A DNA stretch of 42,690 nt, taken from contig JAHHQP010000016.1 of the NCBI GenBank assembly GCA_020026355.1, positions 1-42,690 on the forward strand, written 5' to 3'. This DNA comes from Bacteroidales bacterium (GTDB lineage: Bacteria; Bacteroidota; Bacteroidia; Bacteroidales; UBA932). Positions 1 to 8,763 of the stretch are shown piece after piece. A program made the position numbers and the translations under genes. Within the stretch, counting starts at the first letter, position 1. Each line of letters starts with the position of its first letter. The notes beneath the pieces were generated by a model. That model saw only the letters and a program-made list of their open reading frames with translations. It made no database searches and had not been told where the DNA came from.

Positions 1-24
1 AGGTTGTTTTCTCGATTGGGATTG

Positions 25-55
25 CAAAGGTAGACATTATTTTCTATCCTGCAAA
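25..55 (-). promoter_or_regulatory. Bacteroidetes-type promoter for a gene left of the window
   Basis: Read on the minus strand, this is TTTG (52-55), a 19-base spacer, then TACCTTTG (25-32). It matches both boxes of the Bacteroidetes vegetative promoter exactly. Transcription would start near base 18 and run out of the window to the left, so the gene it serves is not visible here. It lies back to back with the promoter at 195-226. The bases between the two (56-194) are AT-rich at first and show no reading frame I can support. Confidence 0.7.
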
Positions 56-194
56 CTTTTCCCCATCTTTTTTCAAAAAAATTCAAATTATTCCTGCCGG
101 AACCATAGCCGGAAAGCGCAATTCATTGTACTTCGCACAGTTACGGAAATCGGCACGAAAAACGGCTTCCTGCAGTATTTCGGCAAGATGCTGA

Positions 195-226
195 ATTGTA
201 TCTATAATCTATTTTACGTATATTTG
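195..226 (+). promoter_or_regulatory. Promoter of the tricorn protease operon
   Basis: ATTG at 195-198, a 20-base spacer, then TATATTTG at 219-226. The second box fits the TAnnTTTG consensus fully and the first has one mismatch. Transcription would begin near 233 and leave a leader of about 65 bases before the ATG at 299. Confidence 0.65.
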
Positions 227-298
227 TGGATTGTAACATAAAGGAGCAGACAAAGGTTCCATGTCAGCCCAAAGCATATTGAACAAAACAATTATAAA

Positions 299-3200
299 AT
301 GAAGAAAATTTTTATTTCCATTGCGGCTATGATGGTGGCTTGCGCAGCTATCGGACAGCCGACGACACCATCCTGGCTGAGGCAGCACAGCATCTCACCG
401 GATGGAAGCAGAATTGCCTTCTCTTACCAAGGCGATATCTTTACCGTAGATATCAAAGGCGGTAAAGCGACACAGATCACTTCCAACGAAGCACATGACA
501 CAGCTCCGATCTGGACTCCGGACGGAAAAGAAATCGTCTTCTCTTCCGACAGGGAGAAAGGGACCAATATATATAAGGTCGCGGCAGAAGGCGGTACACC
601 GGTACAGCTGACTTATCGTCCAGCCAAACAGATTCCATTGGCCATCACTCCTGACGGACACATCATTTTCAAAGCTATGCTGATGCCGGATACGGAATAC
701 AGCGGTTTCCCACAGGATTTCCAGCTGTATGAAGTCAGCCTGAACGGTGGAAGACCACAACTTTTCTCTTCCCTGCCGATTTCCAGACTGGACTGCACTG
801 CAGACGGACGCATCATCTATGAAGATTACAAAGGATATGAAGATGAATTCAGAAAACATCATACTTCTTCCGTCACCAGAGATATCTGGCTCTACACTCC
901 GGCTGAGGGCGACGAAAGCAGAATCGCCGTCAACGGGAAAGGAAAGTTCAAGAAACTGACCGACTATGCAGGCGAAGACAGAAATCCTGTTTTCCTGAAA
1001 GACGGCAAGACCTTCTACTACCTGAGCGAACGCGACGGCAAGAACTCCAACATCTACAAGAGCAGCATCGACGCTCCGGAGAAGGTCCAGCAGATCACTC
1101 ATTTCGAGAAACATCCGGTCAGATACCTGAATCTTGCGGAGAACGGCACATTGACCTTCTCCTGGAACGGTGACCTGTACCGTCTGAAAGAAGGCGAGGA
1201 AGCTCAGAAGATCGAGATAACGGTAGCCAAGGACTTCAGGGAAGCTGCCTGCCAGACCAAGAGATTCAATTCAAGAGCTGAGGATATCGCGATTTCTCCT
1301 GACGGACAGGAAATAGCTTTCGTGAACAGAGGTGATGTCTTCGTGACCGCTCCGGATCTGGAAGTGACCCAACGCATCACGGATACTCCGGAACAGGAAA
1401 GAGGCGTTGCCTTCTCCAAAGACGGAAAGACCGTCTATTTCGCCTCCGAGCGGAACGGACATTGGGGCATCTGGTCCAGCACTCCTGCGGACAAGAAAGA
1501 GCACCTGTCCTTCGCTCTGGACCGCAAGGAAGAACTGGTGACCGAAGCCGGAGTGACCTGCTTCCAGCCAGCTGTCTCCCCTGACGGGAAATGGCTCAGT
1601 TACCTCAGGAACAGGACCGACCTGATCATCAGGAACATCAAGAGCGGCAAGGAAAAAGTGCTGATGGAAGGAGTCAACTATTCATATATGGATGGGGATC
1701 AGGCCTATGCCTGGAGTCCGGACAGCAAGCACATGCTCTGTACTTGGCACGGTGACCGCGGATGGAACAATGAGGACATCGCACTGATCGACATTGAAAG
1801 CGGCAAGATCACCAACCTGACCGAAAGCGGTTACGGCGACAACAGCTTCAGATGGGCTCTCGGCGGAAAAGCCATGACCTGGGAATCCGACAAGAACGGT
1901 TTCCGCAGCCACGGCAGCTGGGGTTCCGAGAACGATATCTACATCATGTTCTTCGACCAGAAGGCGCTGACAGATTTCGCAAAAAGCGAAAACGACGAGA
2001 AGGTCGACAAGTTCCTGATCGCCGACGACAAGAAAGCCCAGAAGGAAGAAAAGAAAGACTCCATCGCCAAGGAAGAAAAGAAAGCGATCAAACTGGATCT
2101 TGATCGCCGCCACGAGCGCACCTTCAGGCTGACACGCTATTCCGGCAGAATGGGTGACTACTATCTGACAGAAGACGGCAGTAAGCTCTATTACATCATG
2201 AGACTGGAAAAGAGCGCAGACCTCTGCATGCTCGACCTCAAGGAAGGTGATATCAAAGTTATCCAGAAAGGAGTCTTCGGAAGTTTCTATCCTACCTCTG
2301 ACGGAAAATCCGTCTATTTTCTGAGCAGCAACGGAATCTCCAAGATGGACCCGGCCAACGGCAGCATGAAGAAACTGTCCTTCTCCGGTGAATACGACTA
2401 CCGCCCGGCTGCAGAACGCCGTTACATTTATGACCATGTATGCAAACAGGTGGCTGAGAAATTCTATGACCCGTCCATGCGCGGTATGGACTGGGATGCT
2501 TACTGCGACAACTACAGGCAGTTCCTCCCGTACATCGACAACAACGCCGATTTCACGGAACTGCTTTCCGAACTGCTCGGAGAACTGAACGGTTCACATA
2601 CCGGAGCCCGCTTCTTCAACCGCTCCAAAGGTAATCTCGGAGCCCTCGGTTTCTTCAACGATTATGAATGGACGGGCGACGGCCTCAAGATCAAGGAAAT
2701 CATCACCGGCGGCGCGCTGGATATCCAGCATCCGGAAATGAAGGCCGGAGATGTAATCACAGCCATCAACGGACACAAGATCCTGGCCGACGAAGATTGG
2801 ACCCGTTGGCTGCTGAATAAAGGCAATGAAAGGATCCAGCTTACCATTGACCCAGTCAAAGGAAAAGAAAAGCATCTGTACATCCGTCCGGATTTCACGA
2901 ACCATACGGAACTCTACAAGAGATGGGTGAAAAGAAACGAAGACTATGTCTGGGAAAAGACTGGTGGAAAAGTAGGTTATGTCCATGTAGAAGGCATGGA
3001 TTCCCCAAGCTTCCGCGAAGTCTATTCCAAACTGCTCGGAAAATACCGCAGCGCTGAGGCAGTCATCGTGGATACCCGTCACAACGGCGGTGGATGGTTG
3101 CACGACGACCTTGCCACCCTGCTTTCCGGTAAGGCTTACATCGAATTTGCACCGAGAGGACACAAGGTCAGCACGGAACCATACAACAAATGGAACAAAC

Positions 3201-3535
3201 CGTCCTGCGTACTCATCGGTGAAGACAACTATTCCGACGCTTCAGGTTTTCCTTACGTCTATAAGACACTGGGCATCGGCAAACTGATCGGAGCTCCTGT
3301 ACCTGGTACCATGACCGCCGTATGGTGGGAGACCCAGGTGGATCCGACCATCGTCTTCGGAATTCCTCAGGTCGGTTCCATCGGAATCAAGGAAGGTCGC
3401 TATCTGGAGAATCTCCAGGTAGAACCGGATATCCTCGTCTACAACGAGCCGGCTTCCGTACTGAACGGAAAGGACATGCAGCTTGATGCCGCCATCGAAG
3501 AAATGATGAAGACCATCGAAAAAAGGAACGATTGA
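299..3535 (+). CDS. Tricorn-type S41 family peptidase, exported
   Basis: A 1078-residue protein of tricorn layout. An N-terminal signal sequence (a hydrophobic stretch to about residue 20) is followed by two WD40-like beta-propeller regions with repeated SPDG-type strands (about 25-310 and 325-560). Then come a Lys/Glu-rich linker (about 585-615), a further propeller part, a helical segment, a PDZ domain (about 795-850) and the S41 catalytic core. The likely catalytic set by comparison with tricorn is His767 (in ELNGSHTG), Ser979 (in NYSDASGF) and Glu1037 (in YLENLQ). The expected role is peptide degradation outside the cytoplasm, whereas archaeal tricorn is cytosolic. A Cys at residue 15 in MVAC is a weak lipobox, so membrane anchoring is possible but unproven. 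The stop overlaps the region just before the next gene, so the two are probably co-transcribed. Confidence 0.93.
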   Translation: MKKIFISIAAMMVACAAIGQPTTPSWLRQHSISPDGSRIAFSYQGDIFTVDIKGGKATQITSNEAHDTAPIWTPDGKEIVFSSDREKGTNIYKVAAEGGTPVQLTYRPAKQIPLAITPDGHIIFKAMLMPDTEYSGFPQDFQLYEVSLNGGRPQLFSSLPISRLDCTADGRIIYEDYKGYEDEFRKHHTSSVTRDIWLYTPAEGDESRIAVNGKGKFKKLTDYAGEDRNPVFLKDGKTFYYLSERDGKNSNIYKSSIDAPEKVQQITHFEKHPVRYLNLAENGTLTFSWNGDLYRLKEGEEAQKIEITVAKDFREAACQTKRFNSRAEDIAISPDGQEIAFVNRGDVFVTAPDLEVTQRITDTPEQERGVAFSKDGKTVYFASERNGHWGIWSSTPADKKEHLSFALDRKEELVTEAGVTCFQPAVSPDGKWLSYLRNRTDLIIRNIKSGKEKVLMEGVNYSYMDGDQAYAWSPDSKHMLCTWHGDRGWNNEDIALIDIESGKITNLTESGYGDNSFRWALGGKAMTWESDKNGFRSHGSWGSENDIYIMFFDQKALTDFAKSENDEKVDKFLIADDKKAQKEEKKDSIAKEEKKAIKLDLDRRHERTFRLTRYSGRMGDYYLTEDGSKLYYIMRLEKSADLCMLDLKEGDIKVIQKGVFGSFYPTSDGKSVYFLSSNGISKMDPANGSMKKLSFSGEYDYRPAAERRYIYDHVCKQVAEKFYDPSMRGMDWDAYCDNYRQFLPYIDNNADFTELLSELLGELNGSHTGARFFNRSKGNLGALGFFNDYEWTGDGLKIKEIITGGALDIQHPEMKAGDVITAINGHKILADEDWTRWLLNKGNERIQLTIDPVKGKEKHLYIRPDFTNHTELYKRWVKRNEDYVWEKTGGKVGYVHVEGMDSPSFREVYSKLLGKYRSAEAVIVDTRHNGGGWLHDDLATLLSGKAYIEFAPRGHKVSTEPYNKWNKPSCVLIGEDNYSDASGFPYVYKTLGIGKLIGAPVPGTMTAVWWETQVDPTIVFGIPQVGSIGIKEGRYLENLQVEPDILVYNEPASVLNGKDMQLDAAIEEMMKTIEKRND

Positions 3536-3543
3536 AAGAAAGT

Positions 3544-4272
3544 ATGGACAGAAAAGCGATCATTATCCCGACCTATAAAGAAAAGGAAAACATAGAAAAC
3601 ATCCTGCGGGCCGTCATGAGTCTTGAAGGTGGGTACCACGTCCTCGTGATCGAGGATAACTCACCGGATGGCACCGCTGACATCGTCCGCAAGATGATGA
3701 AGGAATTTGAAGGACGAATCTTCATGATTGAAAGGAAAGGTAAGCTGGGCCTCGGCACAGCTTACCTGACCGGTTTCAAATGGTGCCTGGAACATGATTA
3801 CGATTATATCTTCGAGATGGACGCGGATTTCTCACACAATCCGAACGATGTTCCGAAACTTTACAAGGCCTGTGCAGAGGAAGGAGCGGATCTGGCGATC
3901 GGCTCCCGTTACTGCAACGGCATCAGCGTGATCAACTGGCCGATCGGCCGCGTGATCATGTCATATTATGCTTCCGTCTATGTCAGGAAAGTTCTGCGCA
4001 TGAAAGTGTTCGACTGCACAGCCGGTTTCAAATGCTATACCCGAAAAGTTCTGGAGACCATTGACCTGGATAAAGTCAAGATGAAAGGCTATGGCTTCCA
4101 GATCGAGATGAAATACACGACCTGTCGTCTCGGCTTCAAGATCAAGGAAGTCCCGATCATCTTCGAGGACCGCAAGGCAGGAACCTCCAAGATGAGCAGC
4201 GGCATTTTCGGAGAAGCATTCTGGGGAGTTCTGGGACTACGTTTCCGTAAGATCAAGCCTCGTAAAAGATAG
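3544..4272 (+). CDS. Polyprenol-phosphate mannosyltransferase-like GT2 glycosyltransferase
   Basis: A family 2 glycosyltransferase of 242 residues with a GT-A fold. It has the N-terminal IIIPTYKE strand, the nucleotide-binding EDNSPDGT segment (Asp38) and the metal-binding DAD motif at residues 93-95 inside EMDADFSHNP. This arrangement is typical of dolichyl/polyprenyl-phosphate mannose synthases, which move a sugar from a nucleotide donor to a lipid phosphate carrier. There are no C-terminal membrane helices, as in the short soluble subtype, and the protein ends in a basic tail. The ATG at 3544 is preferred because an upstream TTG overlaps the protease stop. It sits 8 bases after that stop and 6 bases before dihydroorotase. 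The sugar and the carrier cannot be told from the sequence. Confidence 0.9.
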   Translation: MDRKAIIIPTYKEKENIENILRAVMSLEGGYHVLVIEDNSPDGTADIVRKMMKEFEGRIFMIERKGKLGLGTAYLTGFKWCLEHDYDYIFEMDADFSHNPNDVPKLYKACAEEGADLAIGSRYCNGISVINWPIGRVIMSYYASVYVRKVLRMKVFDCTAGFKCYTRKVLETIDLDKVKMKGYGFQIEMKYTTCRLGFKIKEVPIIFEDRKAGTSKMSSGIFGEAFWGVLGLRFRKIKPRKR

Positions 4273-4278
4273 AGATAG

Positions 4279-5682
4279 ATGGGAAAAACTATTTTGGACA
4301 ACTGCAGGCTGGTTACCGGCCTCTACGATGAAAAAGGAGCATTGATCCTTGAGGGAGAGAGGATTTCCGCAGTCTGCCTTGCGGCAGAAGAAGACTCCCC
4401 TTCTCGCCTGAAACAGGCATTGGACGAGGGAGCGGTCCGACTGGATCTGGGAGGAAAGATCGTCATGGCAGGAGGAATTGACCTTCATGTCCACTTTCGT
4501 GAGCCTGGGCTTACCTACAAGGCTGACCTTGCCACGGAATCGGCGGCGGCTCTTCTCGGAGGCGTGACTTCATTCGTCGACATGCCGAATACCAGACCGG
4601 CTACGACAACAACGGAAGCGTTGAGCGACAAACTGGCCGCAGCTGAAGGACGTTCATATGCGAATTACGGTTTCCACTACGGAGCGACCAACAGCAACGC
4701 TGCAGAAATCAGTCAGCTCATGAATCAGAATGTTCCGGAAGCGGATAAGTTCTCCGGCCTCTGCCGCCATGACTTCTGCGGCATCAAGGTTTTCATGGGA
4801 TCTTCGACTGGAAACATGCTCGTTGACCGGGAAGAAACCCTGAAACAGCTGTTCAGTCTCAAAGGAAAACCGATCCTCATCCATTCTGAAGACGAAGGGA
4901 TGATCAGGGCCAACCTGGAAATGATGAAGGCAGAATACGACGAAGATATCCCGATGAAAGCCCATCCGGAAATCCGCAGCAGGCTTGCCTGCATCAGGTC
5001 CACGATCAAGGCACTGGAAATGGCTATTGCCTTGAAGACCCGACTCCATGTCCTGCATATCTCCACACGGGAAGAAGCCGACATGATCCGGGCTGCAAAA
5101 CTGCAGAATGCGGACATCAGCGGAGAGACTTCCGCCAATTACCTGTGGTTCTGCGATGAGGACTACGAACGCTTAGGCAGCTGGTGCAAATGCAATCCGG
5201 CCATCAAGACCGCAGCTGACCGGGAATTCCTGACCGCCGCCCTGGAAGATGGGGATATCGACACCATCGGCTCGGACCATGCCCCTCACCTGAAAGAAGA
5301 GAAAGACCAAAAATATCTCGATGCACCTTCGGGGCTTCCGTCCATCCAGTTCCAGATTCCGGTTCTGACGAGTCTGGCCGCTGAAGGAAAGCTCAGTTAC
5401 ACGACCATCGCCCGGGCAATTTCAGAACGTCCGGCAGAGATCGGCGGCATCCAGGACCGAGGCTTCCTCAAAGCCGGACACTATGCCGACCTCATTGTCA
5501 TCGATCCGGAAAAGAAATGGGCCGTCACGGCAGCGGATGTCGCCTCAAAGGGCGGCTGGTCTCCTTACGAAGGAGAAAACATGACCGGTGCGCTCACCCA
5601 GATCTGGCTGAACGGACAGCTCGTCTGCGAGGACAGCAAGCTGATCGGAACCGCACAAGGAAAGCGGCTCTGGTTCGACTGA
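4279..5682 (+). CDS. pyrC: Dihydroorotase
   Basis: A 467-residue amidohydrolase that closes carbamoyl-aspartate to dihydroorotate in pyrimidine synthesis. The metal-binding HxH is His70/His72 in DLHVHFREPG. The segment around GIKVFMGSSTGNM carries a Lys that could be the carboxylated bridging ligand. The late motif DTIGSDHAPH supplies the catalytic Asp and a His. DMPNT near residue 100 is the dihydroorotase signature that separates it from hydantoinase and allantoinase. No other pyrimidine gene is adjacent; it lies behind a glycosyltransferase by 6 bases. Allantoinase or a non-catalytic homologue is the alternative, but all the motifs I can see are intact. Confidence 0.93.
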   Translation: MGKTILDNCRLVTGLYDEKGALILEGERISAVCLAAEEDSPSRLKQALDEGAVRLDLGGKIVMAGGIDLHVHFREPGLTYKADLATESAAALLGGVTSFVDMPNTRPATTTTEALSDKLAAAEGRSYANYGFHYGATNSNAAEISQLMNQNVPEADKFSGLCRHDFCGIKVFMGSSTGNMLVDREETLKQLFSLKGKPILIHSEDEGMIRANLEMMKAEYDEDIPMKAHPEIRSRLACIRSTIKALEMAIALKTRLHVLHISTREEADMIRAAKLQNADISGETSANYLWFCDEDYERLGSWCKCNPAIKTAADREFLTAALEDGDIDTIGSDHAPHLKEEKDQKYLDAPSGLPSIQFQIPVLTSLAAEGKLSYTTIARAISERPAEIGGIQDRGFLKAGHYADLIVIDPEKKWAVTAADVASKGGWSPYEGENMTGALTQIWLNGQLVCEDSKLIGTAQGKRLWFD

Positions 5683-5730
5683 AAGACAAAACCTTGAAAA
5701 AACTGATCATTAATCACCAAAAAAGATCAT

Positions 5731-6675
5731 ATGCCAGCACACAGCAACAGAAAAAAAATGGGACTGGTCTATCTGGTTTCCATTCTATCCATCACATTAT
5801 GGGGAATGTCCTACCTGTGGACCGACCAGCTTCTCGGAAAAGGAGTGACGGTCTCCTACTTCATCTTCATCAGGATACTACTTGCAGGAGTGATTCTTCT
5901 GCTGTTCAACATTGCAAGCGGGAAATCTCTGAAGATCAAGAAGAAAGATCTTCCAAAATTTCTGGCACTTGCGCTATGTGAACCTTTCATCTATTTCATT
6001 TTCGAATCTTTAGGCATCCGCGAGACCGGATCTCCGACCATCAGCGCAATGATCATCGCGACGATCCCGATCTTCTCGATCGGTGCCGGAAGACTGTTCT
6101 TCAAGGAAAAGATAACGGCATTGAACCATGTCGGCATCGCCATTTCTTTAGGAGGAATCGCATTGGTCACCCTCGAACAGATGAACGGAGCTACGGAAGG
6201 ACAGGCGCCGAACATGCTGCTCGGCATTGTCTTCCTGGTAATCGCCGTCATCGCTGAGGTCGGCCACGCCAGCATCACGAAAAGTCTGAGCGGCAATTAC
6301 GACAGCCCGACCATAGTCATGTACCAGTTCCTCATCGGTTCCATCTATCTTTTCCCGGGGTTCCTCTACAAGGGGCTGGAAAAATTCGATGCGACAATCT
6401 ATCTTTCTCTGGATGTCTGGATACCGATCCTGTGTCTGGCATTATTGTGCTCCAGCCTGGCTTTCTCCCTGTGGGTCAGTACAATCAAAAGTCTTGGAGT
6501 CGCGAAATCCAGCGTATTCTCTGCCTTGATTCCAGTCGTCGCTGCAGTGATTTCCGCCAGCATAGGCAGGGATAACATGAACTTATGGCAATGGGCTGGT
6601 GTCTTCATCTCCACCATCGGTGTCATCCTCTCCCAGCATCAGCCAGGTAAAAAAAGAAACGCTCATCAATCATGA
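5731..6675 (+). CDS. EamA/DMT-family transporter
   Basis: A 314-residue hydrophobic protein with about ten membrane helices in two homologous EamA halves (about residues 10-145 and 165-300). The SLWVSTIKSLGVAKSS and IPVVAAVISA segments near the end of the second half are typical of the drug/metabolite transporter superfamily. The substrate cannot be inferred; members export amino acids, nucleotides or other metabolites. A second possible start is the ATG at 5758 (MGLVYLV), which would remove a short basic N-terminus. The gene follows pyrC after 48 bases. Its last codons form one arm of the hairpin at 6653-6685, and its stop overlaps the opposing gene by 6 bases. Confidence 0.92.
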   Translation: MPAHSNRKKMGLVYLVSILSITLWGMSYLWTDQLLGKGVTVSYFIFIRILLAGVILLLFNIASGKSLKIKKKDLPKFLALALCEPFIYFIFESLGIRETGSPTISAMIIATIPIFSIGAGRLFFKEKITALNHVGIAISLGGIALVTLEQMNGATEGQAPNMLLGIVFLVIAVIAEVGHASITKSLSGNYDSPTIVMYQFLIGSIYLFPGFLYKGLEKFDATIYLSLDVWIPILCLALLCSSLAFSLWVSTIKSLGVAKSSVFSALIPVVAAVISASIGRDNMNLWQWAGVFISTIGVILSQHQPGKKRNAHQS

Positions 6676-6685
6676 GCGTTTCTTT
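6653..6685. terminator. Bidirectional hairpin terminator spanning two stop codons
   Basis: A perfect 14-bp stem: AAAGAAACGCTCAT (6653-6666) pairs with ATGAGCGTTTCTTT (6672-6685) around the loop CAATC. A-rich sequence on the left and T-rich sequence on the right give a U-rich tail in both directions. The hairpin contains the stop codons of both the + strand transporter (6673-6675) and the - strand oxidoreductase (6670-6672). It therefore also codes for the last residues of both proteins. Confidence 0.85.
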
Positions 6686-7479
6686 GTTCTGCTGCTTCCG
6701 CCGCCATAGATGAAACCCATCCTCGACCATAGACAATCTGGAATCAATCGCCAGAAGAAACAGGCGACTCGGAATTTCCAGTCGAAGATGTAGATCCGTT
6801 TCCGTTTCTCGATTGCATGGACCATCAGACGTCCAGCCTTCTCTACAGGCATGATGAAAGGATAATTGTGCCCCAGAATCGGCGTAGCGACGAATCCCGG
6901 ACGAATATCGGTCAGATCGATCGGAAGATTTTCCATCCGCGCCATCTGGGTCAAGGCCTCAAGATAGGTGGACTGCAGTTTCTTCGTCGAAGAATAGGAC
7001 GGAGCAATGGCGATTCCTCGTGTTCCGGCGACAGAAGAGACCGCGACGACATGCGCCCGATGCCGGCTATCGAACTCTCCGCGGACAGCCGCTTCCTTGA
7101 ACCAGTTGAACGCGAAATCCATCATCCGGTAGAAACCGACCCCATTGGTCTGCAGCACAGCCATCTCGACCTGAGGATCCAGACTTCTGTTCTGATACCC
7201 TACCCCGCTGAAATGCATGAAACGATCCATGCCTCCCAGACGACGGACCAGATCAGCGACGGCCTCGACTGCATTGTCCTGAGTGATGTCGATCACTGCT
7301 GTGACGACAAGTTCCTCTCCGAATTCATCCTGCAGCTGCTGCAATTTCGCCACGTTACGACCAGCGACTCCTAGTTTCCATCCTTGTGAAAGGAAACGGT
7401 GAGCCACTTCCCGACCGAGGCCGGAAGTGGCACCGATCAATACTGCCTTCTTCATATCCGTCGAAGCGATTGAACACAT
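6670..7479 (-). CDS. Short-chain dehydrogenase/reductase (SDR)
   Basis: A 269-residue NAD(P)-dependent oxidoreductase. It has the Rossmann glycine motif GATSGLG at residues 16-22, a catalytic Ser near 149 in VAVSSVAG, and the YxxxK pair Tyr162/Lys166 in SYSSTKK. The C-terminus is rich in aromatic and hydrophobic residues (VACFFWRLIPDCLW) and could touch the membrane. The ATG at 7479 shares a base with the stop of the upstream GTPase gene (TGATG), which suggests translational coupling. The ATG at 7455 (MKKAVLIGA) is the more typical SDR N-terminus. The substrate is unknown. It is the last gene of the clc-tex-GTPase run. Confidence 0.9.
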   Translation of the reverse strand: MCSIASTDMKKAVLIGATSGLGREVAHRFLSQGWKLGVAGRNVAKLQQLQDEFGEELVVTAVIDITQDNAVEAVADLVRRLGGMDRFMHFSGVGYQNRSLDPQVEMAVLQTNGVGFYRMMDFAFNWFKEAAVRGEFDSRHRAHVVAVSSVAGTRGIAIAPSYSSTKKLQSTYLEALTQMARMENLPIDLTDIRPGFVATPILGHNYPFIMPVEKAGRLMVHAIEKRKRIYIFDWKFRVACFFWRLIPDCLWSRMGFIYGGGSSRTKKRS

Positions 7480-8738
7480 CAGTTTTCCTCAGCAAGACAG
7501 AAATCCAAGGCTTCTGCCAGGTCCTTCTTGTTGAGATTACGGCCGATGAACACGAGTTTGATCATACGGTCACCGTACTCGTCATCCCAATCCTTGTCCA
7601 GCGCCGGTTCCTGCTCGCGGATACGCTCCTGATCCGGCAACGGGAGAGAAGCATACCATCTGCCAAGCTGTGAAAGCTGCTTCTGTGAACCAGCCTGCTC
7701 GAAAATATAGGCCATATCGTACTCATCCTTGAAATAGCAGATACCTTTCGCACGGATGATGTTCTTCGGCCAGACCTTCGTGATGAAGAAATCGAACTTG
7801 TTGATGTCGAACGGAGCCCTGCGGTAATAGACGTAGGTACCGATACCGTATTCCTCGGTCTCCCCTTCCTCATTGTGATGATGGTGATGGCCGCAGTGGC
7901 ACTCATGGTCATGATGATGGCCGTCCTCATCTTCATGCTCATGGCAATGGCAATGTTCATGATCGTGGTCATGCTCCTCTTCCTCGTGATGACGGTCATC
8001 CTCGACCGGTTTGTCCAGCTCGCGGATCCAGCCGGCAGAAGTCGCCACCTGCATGTAATCGAAAGCATGGGAACCGACGAGCCAGTTCAGATTCACGTCA
8101 GCATAGTCACATTCGATCACACGCGCTCTCGGCTGCAGGGCACGGATGACTTCCTTGATGCGTTCCAGCTCCTCCGGCTCCACCTCGGAAGCCTTGTTCA
8201 GCAGTACCATGTTGCAGAACTCGACCTGCTGGATCAGGAGATTCTCGATATCGTCCTCTCCGGTCTCCATCGGATTCAGTTTCTCCGCACATTTGAACTC
8301 ATCCTTCATACGCAGGGCATCCACCACCGTCACGATGCTGTCCAGGTAGAGATGGCCGTACTTGTTGTAGTTCGGTCCCAGCTGAGGGAAGGTGGAGATG
8401 GTATTCGCGATCGGCGCCGGGTCACAGACACCGCTGGCCTCGATCACGATATAGTCGAAACGCTGCATCTTCATCAGGTTGAACAGCTGATCGATGAGGT
8501 CCTGCTGAAGCGTGCAGCAGATACAGCCGTTCTGGAGAGCGACCAGACTGTCATCATTGGAATTCACGATGCCACCTCTCTGGATCAGGTCAGCATCGAT
8601 GTTGACCTCTCCGATATCGTTCACCACTACAGCGAACTTCATTCCCTTCTCGTTGTTCAGAATGCGGTTGAGAAGTGTAGTTTTACCGCTACCCAAATAA
8701 CCTGTGATCAGAAGCACAGGAACCTCTTTTACGCTCAT
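7479..8738 (-). CDS. CobW/G3E-family GTPase with a His-rich metal-binding loop (zinc chaperone type)
   Basis: A 419-residue G3E P-loop GTPase. Walker A is GYLGSGKTT (residues 13-21), the metal-binding CxCC motif is Cys72/Cys74/Cys75 in NGCICCTL, and a switch motif ASGVCDP lies near 101. Between the GTPase and the C-terminal CobW_C domain is a segment at residues 249-289 with 19 His and 4 Cys. Such loops are typical of zinc-handling members (YeiR, YjiA, ZNG1 type) rather than cobalamin synthesis, and no cobalamin genes are nearby. The likely role is delivery or storage of zinc in the cytosol. The gene lies 25 bases after tex and overlaps the SDR start, so it is probably part of the same transcript. 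Confidence 0.92.
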   Translation of the reverse strand: MSVKEVPVLLITGYLGSGKTTLLNRILNNEKGMKFAVVVNDIGEVNIDADLIQRGGIVNSNDDSLVALQNGCICCTLQQDLIDQLFNLMKMQRFDYIVIEASGVCDPAPIANTISTFPQLGPNYNKYGHLYLDSIVTVVDALRMKDEFKCAEKLNPMETGEDDIENLLIQQVEFCNMVLLNKASEVEPEELERIKEVIRALQPRARVIECDYADVNLNWLVGSHAFDYMQVATSAGWIRELDKPVEDDRHHEEEEHDHDHEHCHCHEHEDEDGHHHDHECHCGHHHHHNEEGETEEYGIGTYVYYRRAPFDINKFDFFITKVWPKNIIRAKGICYFKDEYDMAYIFEQAGSQKQLSQLGRWYASLPLPDQERIREQEPALDKDWDDEYGDRMIKLVFIGRNLNKKDLAEALDFCLAEEN

Positions 8739-8763
8739 ATCTTATCGTAAGTTAAAAATTCTC

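Noticed and set aside
7870..7990. Low-complexity ATG/GTG repeats resembling a short tandem repeat
   Set aside because: On the minus strand they encode the His-rich loop of the GTPase, so the repeats are explained by coding.
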